Positions 23,890-32,420 of a DNA stretch of 33,019 nucleotides are shown here, one piece after another. The position numbers and the translations under genes were made by a program. The stretch comes from Microvirga tunisiensis (GTDB taxonomy: Bacteria > Pseudomonadota > Alphaproteobacteria > Rhizobiales > Beijerinckiaceae). Numbering within the stretch: position 1 is the stretch's first letter; every line of letters starts with the position of its first letter. The notes beneath the pieces were generated by a model. That model was not told where the DNA came from, did not search any database, and saw only the letters and a program-made list of their open reading frames with translations. The stretch lies in the NCBI RefSeq assembly GCF_009296175.1, contig NZ_VOSK01000049.1:1-33019 (forward strand). The letters are read 5' to 3'.

Positions 23890-25173
23890 TGAGACACCGG
23901 ATTGAAGCCTACGCGGCAAGTGCCGCGGATGGAAGCTGCTTATGCCGAACGGCAGCCGGGCTCTGGAAGCCGTGCCGGGCAATCAGCCAAGTGGAATTGT
24001 AGCTCTCCCGAAAGGCCAGCAGCGCCTGCCGCATCTCCTCGATGGTCTCGAAGTAGTGCACCCACAGCATGTTCTCCTTGAGCGTGCGGATGAATCGTTC
24101 CGCACAGCCATTCCCTTCCGGAGCTCGCACGAAAGCAGGCGAACTCTCGATCGCGAGAAAGCGCAACTCATCCTGGAACGCCCGTGACATGTACTGACTC
24201 CCGTGATCGTGCCGGACCGACAGGCCTGAAGCAATCTCCTGGGCAATGCCGCCAAAATGCTCGCGCACGCCTTGGCGCAGCGGCTCCGAGGCCTCGAAGC
24301 GGGTGCCCTGGCGGCTGGCGTGAATGCCGACGCACTCGGCACTGTGATGATCCACCGCCACGAACACGGCGGCGGGTCCTTCGCCGGTCCAAGCGGTGGT
24401 CATGTCGGTGTCCCACATGGTGTCGATGGTCTCCGGAATGATCGTGCCGTCGTGGTTGCGGGGTCCACGCGGCCGACCCGTGCGGGACGGCGCCAGCAGG
24501 TCGTGCTCGCGCATCAGCCGCAACACGCGGCGGAGCGAGGTGCGGATGCCCTTCACGCGCAGACGAGCCCAGACTTTCCGATGACCCTCGCCATGGAACG
24601 GGCTCGCCGCCAGGACGGCGCGGATCTCGGTGGTGAGTTCCAGATCGGAAGCGGTCCGACCGGGCCGCGGCGCTGCCGGTCCGGCTGCGGTTTGCGATGG
24701 CGGTAGACGCTTGCGCGGGCCACCCGCCAGATCCGGCAGACGCAGGCCAGGCCATAAGGCTGGCCGCTGCTCGGCGAGAGGGCCCGGCTCATCGCCTCGA
24801 CCTCCTCTGGGCTAAAGGACGGCCGCTCTCCAGGGGCAATCTTGGCCTCCAGCAGTTCCCGTTCCAGCAGCATCGCGCCGAGCCGCGCCTTGAGCCGCTC
24901 GGTCTCCAGCACCTCGCCGGTGGCCGGACGAGTGGCCAGGCTGGCCTCGCCGGCAGCCAGGAAAGCCTCGCGCCAGCCGCTCAGCGTGGCGGCCGTCACA
25001 CCCAGCGAGCGCGAGACCGTGTCCAGATCCTCACCGCGCAGCAGCCGCAGAACCGCCTCACGCTTGCGCTGGCGCGACATGCGCCCACCGCGGCCCGGAC
25101 TGGCCGCATCCTTCATCGTCTCTGTCATCGTCATCACCCTTCTGCGAATCCCGTCCGCTTACAGGGTGTCTCA
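23890..25173 (-). mobile_element. IS3-type insertion sequence, about 1,284 bp
   Basis: Both ends, read inward, begin TGAGACACC and continue with similar TTGAAGC/TGTAAGC and ACG stretches. This gives an imperfect terminal inverted repeat. The element carries the transposase on the minus strand. No target duplication is visible (left flank GGTTTT, right flank GAAAAC). The gene on its left (LacI) is truncated and its missing part is not on the right side, so a deletion probably followed insertion. Confidence 0.75.
23909..25137 (-). pseudogene. IS3-family transposase (OrfA-OrfB), interrupted by a one-base loss
   Basis: The first frame carries the OrfA helix-turn-helix (QRKREAVLRLLRGEDLDTVS, then LGVTAATLSGWREAF) and the start of OrfB (ALSPSSGQPYGLACVCRIWR). 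Near 24645 the coding jumps to the other frame (DLELTTEIRAVLAASPFHGE). That frame continues through MWDTDMTT, RHDHGSQY and NGCAERFIRTLKEN, the DDE residues. IS3 elements often use a programmed -1 shift at OrfA/OrfB. This shift, however, lies inside OrfB with no slippery run, so a lost G is more likely. The element is probably inactive unless supplied with a transposase. Confidence 0.75.
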
Positions 25174-25211
25174 GAAAACTGTGGGCTAAAGGAATATATT
25201 CCTCGTGATGA

Positions 25212-25364
25212 TACGTCCTTGCAAACACTCCCAGAACCGGCCTCTACGAGTTTCGCAAACGCGCCTTCGACCGACTGCGCCCTCTCGCCGGCAGCCGTGA
25301 GGTGAAGCGCTCCCTCAAGAACAAGGATCCTCCCCTCGCCCGCGAGCGGCATGCTGACGCCTAT
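25212..25364 (+). pseudogene. Tyrosine integrase, N-terminal remnant
   Basis: In one frame the sequence reads TGLYEFRKRAFDRLRPLAGS followed by REVKRSLKNKDPPLARERHADA. This matches the conserved N-terminal arm-binding region of phage-type tyrosine integrases (pattern YxFRKRVPADLRPLVGKREIKRSLGTKDP). No core or catalytic domain follows, because the frame ends in unrelated sequence. It lies just outside the right end of the IS3 element, so the integrase gene was probably broken by earlier rearrangement. Together with the tRNA-Lys fragment it suggests a former integrative element, though the two are 25 kb apart. Confidence 0.55.
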
Positions 25365-26332
25365 TCATGTTTGTCCGAGCGTCGCTCTTGCGCGGTGACG
25401 AGTCGCATCATCTTACGCAGGTCCTGCTCATCGAGATTCATGGCGGCTTCGACCCAAACGTCGACGATGTCCCGCAGTTCTTCATACGTGACTGGGTCGA
25501 TGCGCCTCCTTGAGCGGTAGATCGCCCTGTGAGCATTGTGCTTGCGCCGGTTGCGGGCGATGTAATCCATGACTGCATTCTCTCCCTGGCCGTCCTCGGC
25601 AAGCACATCGACAACCCCGAGCTGATGCAGTTCATCGGCGGTGTAGACCTTCCCGCTCATGATCATCTTCTCGGCCGCAGCCGTTCCGATCTTCCTCGAG
25701 AGGAAGCTGTAGGCTCCCATGCCGGGGAACAGGTTGAACAGGACCTCGGGCAGGCCCATCTTCGCGCTTTTCTCGGCGACGAGCACGTCGAAGGACAGGG
25801 CGCATTCGAACCCACCACCCAACGCATCGCCCTGCACGAGGGCAATCGTGATCAGGGGGGGTTGGAACGCCACTGAATTTCCATACACCACATCGATGCA
25901 GGCATAGGCGTATTTCCGCAGGCCTGCAGAATCCTCGCGCTGGATGCAATCCGCGAAATACGCCAAGTTTCCGCCGAAATTGTACACGCCCGGCGTCTGG
26001 GATCCGGCAACAAAGTATTCGAGGTGCTGACGCTGCTCGCGGTTTCCCTCCTCCATGATCGCCCGCACGGATTCCTGCACGCACATCATGTCCTGCAGAA
26101 GCTCCATCGTGATCATCGGGTGCCGGCTCGGCCGCATGGCGGCCCAGTAGATCTTCTGATCGAAGTCGAGTTTCACGTCGATATGCGGCAGCAGGAGGTT
26201 GGTCGGGCTGGACCGGGCCGGCTCGGCCACGGGCTTCGGTGCGGGAGCGGCAGGCGTCGGGATGTCCCGATCTACAAAGAGTTGCTCGTCAGCATAGGAA
26301 CGGCCATCGACCTTGGCCAGCGGGGATAACAT
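25361..26332 (-). CDS. rpfF: RpfF-like DSF-family fatty-acid signal synthase
   Basis: This crotonase-fold enzyme of 323 residues closely resembles Xanthomonas RpfF, which makes cis-2-unsaturated fatty acids (DSF signals) from acyl-ACP. The key segment GDALGGGFECAL (168-179) carries the Glu matching RpfF E141 (E176 here). LPEVLFNLFPGMGAYSF (194-210) carries the match to E161 (E196 here). NVFNLGGDL-type substrate-loop residues appear as GVYNFGGNLAYF. The ATG at 26332 has a GGAG site six bases upstream; the frame is open to 26410, where AAGGA touches the ATG without spacing. The divergent two-gene operon encodes a candidate sensor and output. Confidence 0.9.
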   Translation of the reverse strand: MLSPLAKVDGRSYADEQLFVDRDIPTPAAPAPKPVAEPARSSPTNLLLPHIDVKLDFDQKIYWAAMRPSRHPMITMELLQDMMCVQESVRAIMEEGNREQRQHLEYFVAGSQTPGVYNFGGNLAYFADCIQREDSAGLRKYAYACIDVVYGNSVAFQPPLITIALVQGDALGGGFECALSFDVLVAEKSAKMGLPEVLFNLFPGMGAYSFLSRKIGTAAAEKMIMSGKVYTADELHQLGVVDVLAEDGQGENAVMDYIARNRRKHNAHRAIYRSRRRIDPVTYEELRDIVDVWVEAAMNLDEQDLRKMMRLVTAQERRSDKHE

Positions 26333-26410
26333 TCTGTTCTCCGTCATAGAGAATTTTAACGCAGCGGGCTTCATCCCGCTGCCGAGCGGCACCCCTTGAG
26401 GAGGCGACAT

Positions 26411-26852
26411 TCCTTAAGGATAATGATCTCCTAACAGTGTCGTTGATAGCCCCTAGGAAGATTTGTCTTCACGCGTGGTTAACATCATCATGTCATGGCC
26501 AGAATAAAATGATCCTTTATTACAATATAGAGGTCATCAAATTGAACTAAAAGACATTGCATTAACCAATCCGATACCAACTCCAACCAAAGCAGCATAC
26601 ATTCTCTACGTTCTTGCGGTATGAATAGTATCCTGACCCTAAGCACATTTCAGATATTCTGAAATGCAAGACCGCGAACAGGCAGTAGATACGAATGGAT
26701 TATCGAGAAAGATAAACGGCACGCGCTAGGACATACCGCGATCCGCGAAATGGCATCGAAGAAAAAGGTCGGCAGCCCGGGTTCACTGACCAGGTTCAGC
26801 AGATTCCGAGGAGCGGCTGCACGAGCAGTCCGAAGGATGCCGGGGGCAACAT
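26411..26852. promoter_or_regulatory. AT-rich divergent promoter region of the Rpf-like cluster
   Basis: The 442 bp between rpfF and the REC-GGDEF-EAL gene are visibly more AT-rich than the rest of the window (for example 26500-26660). A perfect 9-bp inverted repeat with a 3-nt centre, CATTTCAGA-TAT-TCTGAAATG, spans 26645-26665. It lies 188 bp upstream of the REC gene and about 312 bp upstream of the chosen rpfF start. It is a good candidate operator for coordinated control. No recognised promoter boxes are proposed. Confidence 0.55.
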
Positions 26853-29024
26853 ATGGCAGTCATTCTGATCCTCGACGACAAAAGCACCAACCGCAATATC
26901 TATTCCCGGCTCGCTCAGACGATCGAGGATGGCGTAGAAGTGCATGCCTTTGCCGCGCCGATCGAGGCTCTCGAATGGCTCCAGGGCAACGCCGCCGACC
27001 TGATCGTGACCGACTTTCGGATGCCCGGCATGGACGGAGCGGAATTCACCAGGCATGCAAGAGGGAGCGCCAACGGAGTCGATGTCCCGATCATCGTCAT
27101 CACTGCTTACGACGACAGGGCCTTCCGGCTTCGCGCCCTGGAGGCGGGTGCAACCGACTTTCTCCGGTCGCCCGTCGATCATTATGAGTTCGTCACCCGC
27201 GCACGCAATCTCCTCAAGCTGCAGCGCCAGCAGCAGCAGATCAAAGGCCGCGCCCAAGCCCTCGAGCAGCAGCTGCGCATAAGCGAGCGCTCGCAGGAGG
27301 AGCTCGTTCGCAGCAGCCGGGAAGCCCTGGCCCAGGTGATCGACACCGTCCCTGCCCTGATCAGTGCCACCGACAAGAACAGCCGCATCGTCTTCGTGAA
27401 CGCCCATTTCGCCGATTTCGTCAGCTCCACGCCAGAGGCCCTGACGGGAAAGCTGCTCAGCGACGTTCTGCGCAGCAACAAGCTGGACTTCAGTCATCAG
27501 GTTCACAGATCCATTCTGAAGAGCCAGCGAAGCGCCGTGAGCTTCGAGGAGAGCATTGTCGACATCTCCGGCGCCGAAAGGGCCTTCCTGACCACCAAGA
27601 CTTCGATGCCCGCCCTTGCCGGTGCGGAGACGAGCGTCCTGACCACGTCGATCGACATCACGGAACGCAAACAGGCGGAAAGCACATTGCGGCACATCGC
27701 GCTGCACGACACCCTGACCGACCTTCCCAACCGGAGAATGCTCAACGACTGGATCCAGCAAGAGATATCCAGCGAGGGTGCGTGTTTCGCGATCCTCTTG
27801 ATAGATCTCGACCGGTTCAAGGCGGTCAACGATGCGCTCGGCCATGCCGGAGGCGACCGCATACTCCAGTTGGTGGCAGGCCGCCTTCTCGGGGTAGTTT
27901 CGAGCACCGATCTCGTCGCGCGAATGTCCGGCGACGAGTTCGTCGTCGTGCAGGCAGATATCGCAGCGCCGGAGGACGCGGAGAGCCTGGCGCGCAGGAT
28001 TATCGATTCCCTCTCTGCGCCGTTCCTCCTTGAAGAGACCGAACTCAGGATAGGCTGCACGATCGGCATCACCCTGGCGCCGCGGGACTGCGGGAATGCC
28101 GACAAGCTGCTCCGATACGCGGACCTCGCCATGTACCAGGCAAAGGCCGAGGGAAGAAACACGATGCGCTTCTACTCGCCCGAGATGGACAGCATCTCGT
28201 GGAACAACATCAGCCTGGAGGCCGACCTCCGCAAAGCGATCGCTCAGGAGCAGTTCGAACTCTACTACCAGCCTCAGATCGATCTCGCGACGGGAGCCAT
28301 CGCGGGAGCAGAGGCTCTCCTGCGCTGGCGAAGGCCCGAATTCGGCCTCACGTCGCCTAACGTGTTCATCGACATTGCAGAAGAAACGGGACTGATCAAC
28401 GAGATCGGCGCCTGGGTTCTTGCAAAGGCTTGTAGGCAGGCCGCTGCGTGGCAGAGCCTCGGGCTCGCTCCGCTCAGGATCTCGGTCAACCTATCACCCC
28501 TGCAGTTTCTCCGACAGGACATCGTCCAGGTTGTCGAGAACACCCTCGAGGAAACTGGCCTGGATCCCGGATTCCTCGAACTCGAGCTCACCGAGGGCAG
28601 CCTTCTCAAGGACGTAGAGCGCACCAGGCAGGTTCTGCGCAGCCTAAAGGAGCTCGGGGTGAGGGTCGCCATAGACGATTTCGGCGTGGGCTTCTCCTCC
28701 CTCAGCTATCTCAAGAACTTCGACGTTGACACCTTGAAGATCGATCGCTCGTTCATCTCGAGCCTTCTGGCGGGGAGCCGCGACGAGGCCATCGTCAGAG
28801 CGATCATCTCCCTGGCCCGCAGCCTGGAGTTGAAAGTGATCGCTGAAGGCGTCGAGACTAATCCCCAGCTCGCATGCCTGCTCAGCCATGCCTGCAACGA
28901 GGCTCAGGGCTATCTGTTCAGCCGTCCCGTGCCGTCCGGCATTTTCGAATCCCTGCTCAGGGACGATCCTCGCTACCTACTGCGGAACCAGGGCGCGCTC
29001 CCCAAGAAGGCCCAGGCTTCGTGA
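26853..29024 (+). CDS. REC-PAS-GGDEF-EAL response regulator (c-di-GMP turnover)
   Basis: This 723-residue protein has four parts. Residues 1-120 are a receiver domain with acidic pair D8/D9, phosphoacceptor D54 and T84; the conserved Lys is replaced (S106, in LRSPVD). A coiled linker is followed by a PAS domain (about 155-275). The GGDEF domain (about 280-440) has the motif SGDEF at 359-363, and the usual inhibitory RxxD I-site is missing (S350-D353). The EAL domain (about 455-710) has EALLRW at 487-492, the catalytic DDFG at 608-611 and IAEGVET at 663-669, so the phosphodiesterase side looks intact. The pattern predicts that phosphorylation mainly regulates c-di-GMP breakdown. It overlaps the next gene by 4 bp (GTGA). 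Confidence 0.93.
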   Translation: MAVILILDDKSTNRNIYSRLAQTIEDGVEVHAFAAPIEALEWLQGNAADLIVTDFRMPGMDGAEFTRHARGSANGVDVPIIVITAYDDRAFRLRALEAGATDFLRSPVDHYEFVTRARNLLKLQRQQQQIKGRAQALEQQLRISERSQEELVRSSREALAQVIDTVPALISATDKNSRIVFVNAHFADFVSSTPEALTGKLLSDVLRSNKLDFSHQVHRSILKSQRSAVSFEESIVDISGAERAFLTTKTSMPALAGAETSVLTTSIDITERKQAESTLRHIALHDTLTDLPNRRMLNDWIQQEISSEGACFAILLIDLDRFKAVNDALGHAGGDRILQLVAGRLLGVVSSTDLVARMSGDEFVVVQADIAAPEDAESLARRIIDSLSAPFLLEETELRIGCTIGITLAPRDCGNADKLLRYADLAMYQAKAEGRNTMRFYSPEMDSISWNNISLEADLRKAIAQEQFELYYQPQIDLATGAIAGAEALLRWRRPEFGLTSPNVFIDIAEETGLINEIGAWVLAKACRQAAAWQSLGLAPLRISVNLSPLQFLRQDIVQVVENTLEETGLDPGFLELELTEGSLLKDVERTRQVLRSLKELGVRVAIDDFGVGFSSLSYLKNFDVDTLKIDRSFISSLLAGSRDEAIVRAIISLARSLELKVIAEGVETNPQLACLLSHACNEAQGYLFSRPVPSGIFESLLRDDPRYLLRNQGALPKKAQAS

Positions 29025-31570
29025 TCACCGACATCCTGTCGCGGCTGAAGAATAGCCCCGATCGCGAGCACGAGATGAGCCTCAACAGGCTCATCTTCCT
29101 GAGCCTGATCGCGGCCTACACCTTTTGGATCAACACCTCCGTCCCGCGCGAGGCGCTGATCGCCGCAACGATCTTCGCCCTCGTCTCGGCGGGCATCGCC
29201 ATTCACATTCTCCTCAGGCCGCACCAATCGACGATCCGGCGGATCATCGCCATCGTCAGCGATCTCGCGACGGCTTCCGTGCAGCTCCACTACGTCGGGG
29301 AGACGTCGTCCGTTCTTTTCCTGCTCTATCTCTGGATCACGTTCGGCAACGGATTCCGCTTCGGCATCCGGTTTCTCTATCTTGCGATGGCCGTCTCGGT
29401 GGTCTGCTTCACAATGGTCATCTACACTACGCCGAGATGGCACGACGACATTTATCTCTCCGCGACCCTACTGCTGAGCCTGATCGTGCTTCCGCTCTAT
29501 GCCAGCACGCTAATCCGGAAGCTTTCCAGCGCCAAGGCCCAGGCGGAAGCGGCCAATAGAACGAAGACCCTGTTCCTCGCTAGCGTCAGCCATGAGCTGA
29601 GAACGCCACTGAACGCGATCATCGGCCTGTCGGGCCTCATGGCCGAGACTAATCTCGACGCGGAGCAGCGCGGCATTATCCGCACGATCGGTTCCGCCGG
29701 CGAAGCCCTGCTGCGGCAGATCAACAGCATCCTGAGCCTGTCGCGCATCGAAGCGGGAAAGATGCCGATCGAACGGATCGACTTCGATCTGCTGGAGGTG
29801 CTGTCCACCGCTCGCGCTATGGTTCTCACACAAGCTCAGCAGAAAGGGCTTCGGGCAACGATCCATATCGCCCCGCAGACACCGCTTCAACTCCATGGGC
29901 CGAAGCATCATCTCGAGGAGATCCTGCTCAACCTGCTCAGCAACGCCATCAAATTCACGGAACGGGGCTATGTCACCCTCGCAGCCCGTCCTGTGACTGA
30001 GAACGGCAGGAGCTTCGTCCGCTTCGTTGTGTCCGACACGGGCATCGGCATCGCCCCGCAGACCATGAGCCGGATCTTCGACAGCTTCACCCAGGCCGAC
30101 GAGACCATCATCAACCGCTTCGGTGGAACTGGGCTCGGCCTCGCTATCTGCCGGCAGCTGATAGAGGCCATGGGTGGCCGGATCGGCGTGGACAGCCAGG
30201 AAGGGCACGGCAGCTCCTTCTGGTTCATCCTGCCGATGGAAACATTGGGCGGCAACGCTCCCGGCGAGCAGCAGCCTCCTCCGTTCCAATCCCTCCTAGT
30301 TTGCGCCGATCCGGGCCTTGCACAGGCCCTCGCGCCCCGGCTTGGCGGGGGCGACTGCCCCGTCGCTCGGAACCTTCTTGAGGCGAAGGAATGGATTCTG
30401 CAGGCCCGGAGCGAGCTGGTCGTCCTGTTCTGCTGCAGCGACCTGCCCGCCGAGGCTCTGGCGGCCGAGATCGAGAAGGCCGCCCTTCCCGTCCCTCCGG
30501 TTCTGATCCGCCCGAACGCTCCCCGGAGCTTTGTGGAGCCGTGCCTGACCCATGTGTCGAGCAGCGTACTGCCATTCGATTTCACGGCGGTCGAGGCAGG
30601 GACCGCTGTGTCCGCGACGGCCGCTCAGACGTCCTGGGCTCAATCGCTGTGGAGTGAACCGGGCAGGATGGAGCTTCCAGCCGCGTCCCGGCCCCTTTCG
30701 ATCCTGGTGGCGGACGACAACGCCACGAACCGTCTCGTGATCTCGAAGATCCTGGAGCGCGGTGGACATGTCGCCCGATGTGTCGAAAACGGCGAGGAAG
30801 CTCTCAATGTCCTAGAGGCGGAGAAATTCGACCTCGTCATCATGGACATCAACATGCCCGTAATGACGGGTATCGAAGCTGCCAAGTTGTTCCGGTTCAC
30901 GGAGCCCCAGGGCACCCGCATCCCGATCATCGCCCTCACGGCCGACGCGACGCCGGAGATCGTCGCCGGAACCCATGCCGCGGGGATGGATGCCTGCCTA
31001 ACCAAGCCGGTTCAGCCTGCAGCGTTGCTCAAAGCGATCGACGAGCATGCGGGCTCCTCCCCCGCCTCAGCGTCAGCCGAGACTGTCCCGGCTGTCGGCA
31101 GTCCGCCGGATGCACATTCTTCCGTCATTGACGAATCCTTGCTTGCGGAGTTGGAGCAACTAGGAGGGAGAGTATTCGTTCTCAACCTCGTGGAGGAATT
31201 CTTCTCGGACGCGGAACGTCTTATCGTCGAGTTGCGGAGCGCAGCAGCCGCGGGTGACTCGCATAGGTTCCGCCTCGAGGCTCATGGCCTGCAGAGCGCC
31301 TCCGCGAATGTAGGAGCAAGAACCGTGCACGAGATCTGCGTCAGCTGGAGAAGGATCACCAGCACAGATCTCGCCACGAGTGGAGCCGGTCAGGTCGAGA
31401 GATTGGTACGTGCCCTCGAACTTACACACGACCTGCTGAAGAAGCGGCTTTCTTCCGTGAAGGGAGCAATGAACCCTGCGAGTTTTACAACAGCGACAAA
31501 TGTCCCTAAGGAACTGCAAATAGTTCCGAGAGGCGCCTCCCTCGCTCTCGCAGAGCGATCACCAGATTGA
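29021..31570 (+). CDS. RpfC-like hybrid sensor histidine kinase with HPt domain
   Basis: This 849-residue membrane kinase has an N-terminal motif LSRLKNSPDREHEMSLNRLI and about five hydrophobic segments (residues 21-165), as in RpfC, which senses DSF. The kinase core has H191 in SVSHELRTPLNAI, the N box NLLSNAIKF (304-312) and the glycine boxes SDTGIGI and GGTGLGLAI. A degenerate receiver-like stretch (about 422-530) lacks a phosphoacceptor. A full receiver follows (D609 in VIMDINMPVMTG). The C-terminal HPt domain has H755 in EAHGLQSASANVG. The GTG start at 29021 overlaps the preceding stop, so the two genes are translationally coupled. Confidence 0.93.
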   Translation: MITDILSRLKNSPDREHEMSLNRLIFLSLIAAYTFWINTSVPREALIAATIFALVSAGIAIHILLRPHQSTIRRIIAIVSDLATASVQLHYVGETSSVLFLLYLWITFGNGFRFGIRFLYLAMAVSVVCFTMVIYTTPRWHDDIYLSATLLLSLIVLPLYASTLIRKLSSAKAQAEAANRTKTLFLASVSHELRTPLNAIIGLSGLMAETNLDAEQRGIIRTIGSAGEALLRQINSILSLSRIEAGKMPIERIDFDLLEVLSTARAMVLTQAQQKGLRATIHIAPQTPLQLHGPKHHLEEILLNLLSNAIKFTERGYVTLAARPVTENGRSFVRFVVSDTGIGIAPQTMSRIFDSFTQADETIINRFGGTGLGLAICRQLIEAMGGRIGVDSQEGHGSSFWFILPMETLGGNAPGEQQPPPFQSLLVCADPGLAQALAPRLGGGDCPVARNLLEAKEWILQARSELVVLFCCSDLPAEALAAEIEKAALPVPPVLIRPNAPRSFVEPCLTHVSSSVLPFDFTAVEAGTAVSATAAQTSWAQSLWSEPGRMELPAASRPLSILVADDNATNRLVISKILERGGHVARCVENGEEALNVLEAEKFDLVIMDINMPVMTGIEAAKLFRFTEPQGTRIPIIALTADATPEIVAGTHAAGMDACLTKPVQPAALLKAIDEHAGSSPASASAETVPAVGSPPDAHSSVIDESLLAELEQLGGRVFVLNLVEEFFSDAERLIVELRSAAAAGDSHRFRLEAHGLQSASANVGARTVHEICVSWRRITSTDLATSGAGQVERLVRALELTHDLLKKRLSSVKGAMNPASFTTATNVPKELQIVPRGASLALAERSPD

Positions 31571-31643
31571 ACGTAACGCATACTAGATGGCCCGAAGGGA
31601 TGCTTCGTACATACACTGGCGAGCGGAACGACATCGACGCAAG

Positions 31644-31664
31644 TCCGAGAACTAATCTCTCGGA
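31644..31664 (+). repeat. Inverted repeat, possible weak terminator after the kinase gene
   Basis: TCCGAGA and TCTCGGA form a 7-bp stem with a 7-nt loop, 73 bp after the kinase stop. No T run follows, so Rho-independent termination is doubtful. Confidence 0.35.
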
Positions 31665-31679
31665 TTCGTGCGGAGTGGG

Positions 31680-31854
31680 CTGCCATTCACGCCGAGGAAG
31701 GAGTGACGTTTCTGTTCATCCTTGTGATGCTGACGACGGCTGCTCATCCCAACACGCGGCGCTTCACCCCGCTGGTCCTACCTGCTGCCCTCTAGGCGTT
31801 GATGTGGCTTGGGGCTACCATTTTCGGCGTCAGTGCAAACCCGGCACCTTCGTT
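31680..31854 (+). pseudogene. Aquaporin-like (MIP) remnant, stop codon inside, cut by an IS6 element
   Basis: One frame reads GVTFLFILVMLTTAAHPNTR, then RFTPLVLPAAL, a TAG, and ALMWLGATIFGVSANPAPSL. The last part resembles the second half of aquaporins, where a GxSxNPARSLAPA loop holds the second NPA motif. The frame is broken by an in-frame stop and is cut off at 31855 where the IS6 inverted repeat begins. The N-terminal half is not seen upstream. The assignment rests on this short stretch and is tentative. Confidence 0.4.
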
Positions 31855-32420
31855 GGCTCTGTCGCAAATCCTGATTGAAGTGCAGAGATGGAAGCAAACG
31901 TTGCTCCGCGTTATGCAGCGAGCCGCTCGAACTGCTCGGCAAGCGAGAGGTTTGAACGACAGGCATACTTCGCCTGTCCTTTGCGCATCATGTGAACCAT
32001 CTCGATCCCACTCAGGATCACGCGGGCGCTGGCAGCGGACTTGAAGCCGAGCATCGATCGCACACGGCGTTTGACGGCGCGGTGATCCTGCTCGATACGG
32101 TTATTGAGATACTGGCTCTGCCGGATCTTGATCGGCTTGAGCCGACGCCTTGAACGGTCCTGCAGTCGGCTCTCGGCATCACACGATATGATGGCTTCCC
32201 GATTGGTCTGGCTGCCGTCGATGACGATCCGCTCGGGCCGGCCATGCCGCTTCAGGGCCTTACGCAGGAAGCGCTTGGCGGCTGTCAAATTCCGCCGTTC
32301 GCTGAACCAAAATTCGACCGTATCGCCGTTGCTGTCGATCGCGCGATAGAGATACCGCCACTGGCCTCTGACCCTGATATAGGTCTCGTCGACATGCCAT
32401 ATGTGGACGGCCCCCGCCTC
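31855..32420 (-). mobile_element. IS6-type element, truncated on its right side
   Basis: The left end reads GGCTCTGTCGCAAATCCTG, a textbook IS6 terminal inverted repeat. Transposase coding similarity is clear from here to about 32415. The matching right inverted repeat is not found downstream, and the sequence beyond 32420 no longer resembles the family. The element was therefore truncated or rearranged on the transposase N-terminal side. Confidence 0.65.

Noticed and set aside
25134..25352. Leftward open frame of 72 codons next to the IS3 element
   Set aside because: It is antisense to the integrase remnant, which is better supported by similarity. It also crosses the right end of the IS3 element.
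31567..31878. Open frame of 103 codons after the kinase
   Set aside because: It overlaps the aquaporin-like frame, which has better hydrophobic and motif features, and crosses the IS6 end. Treated as chance.
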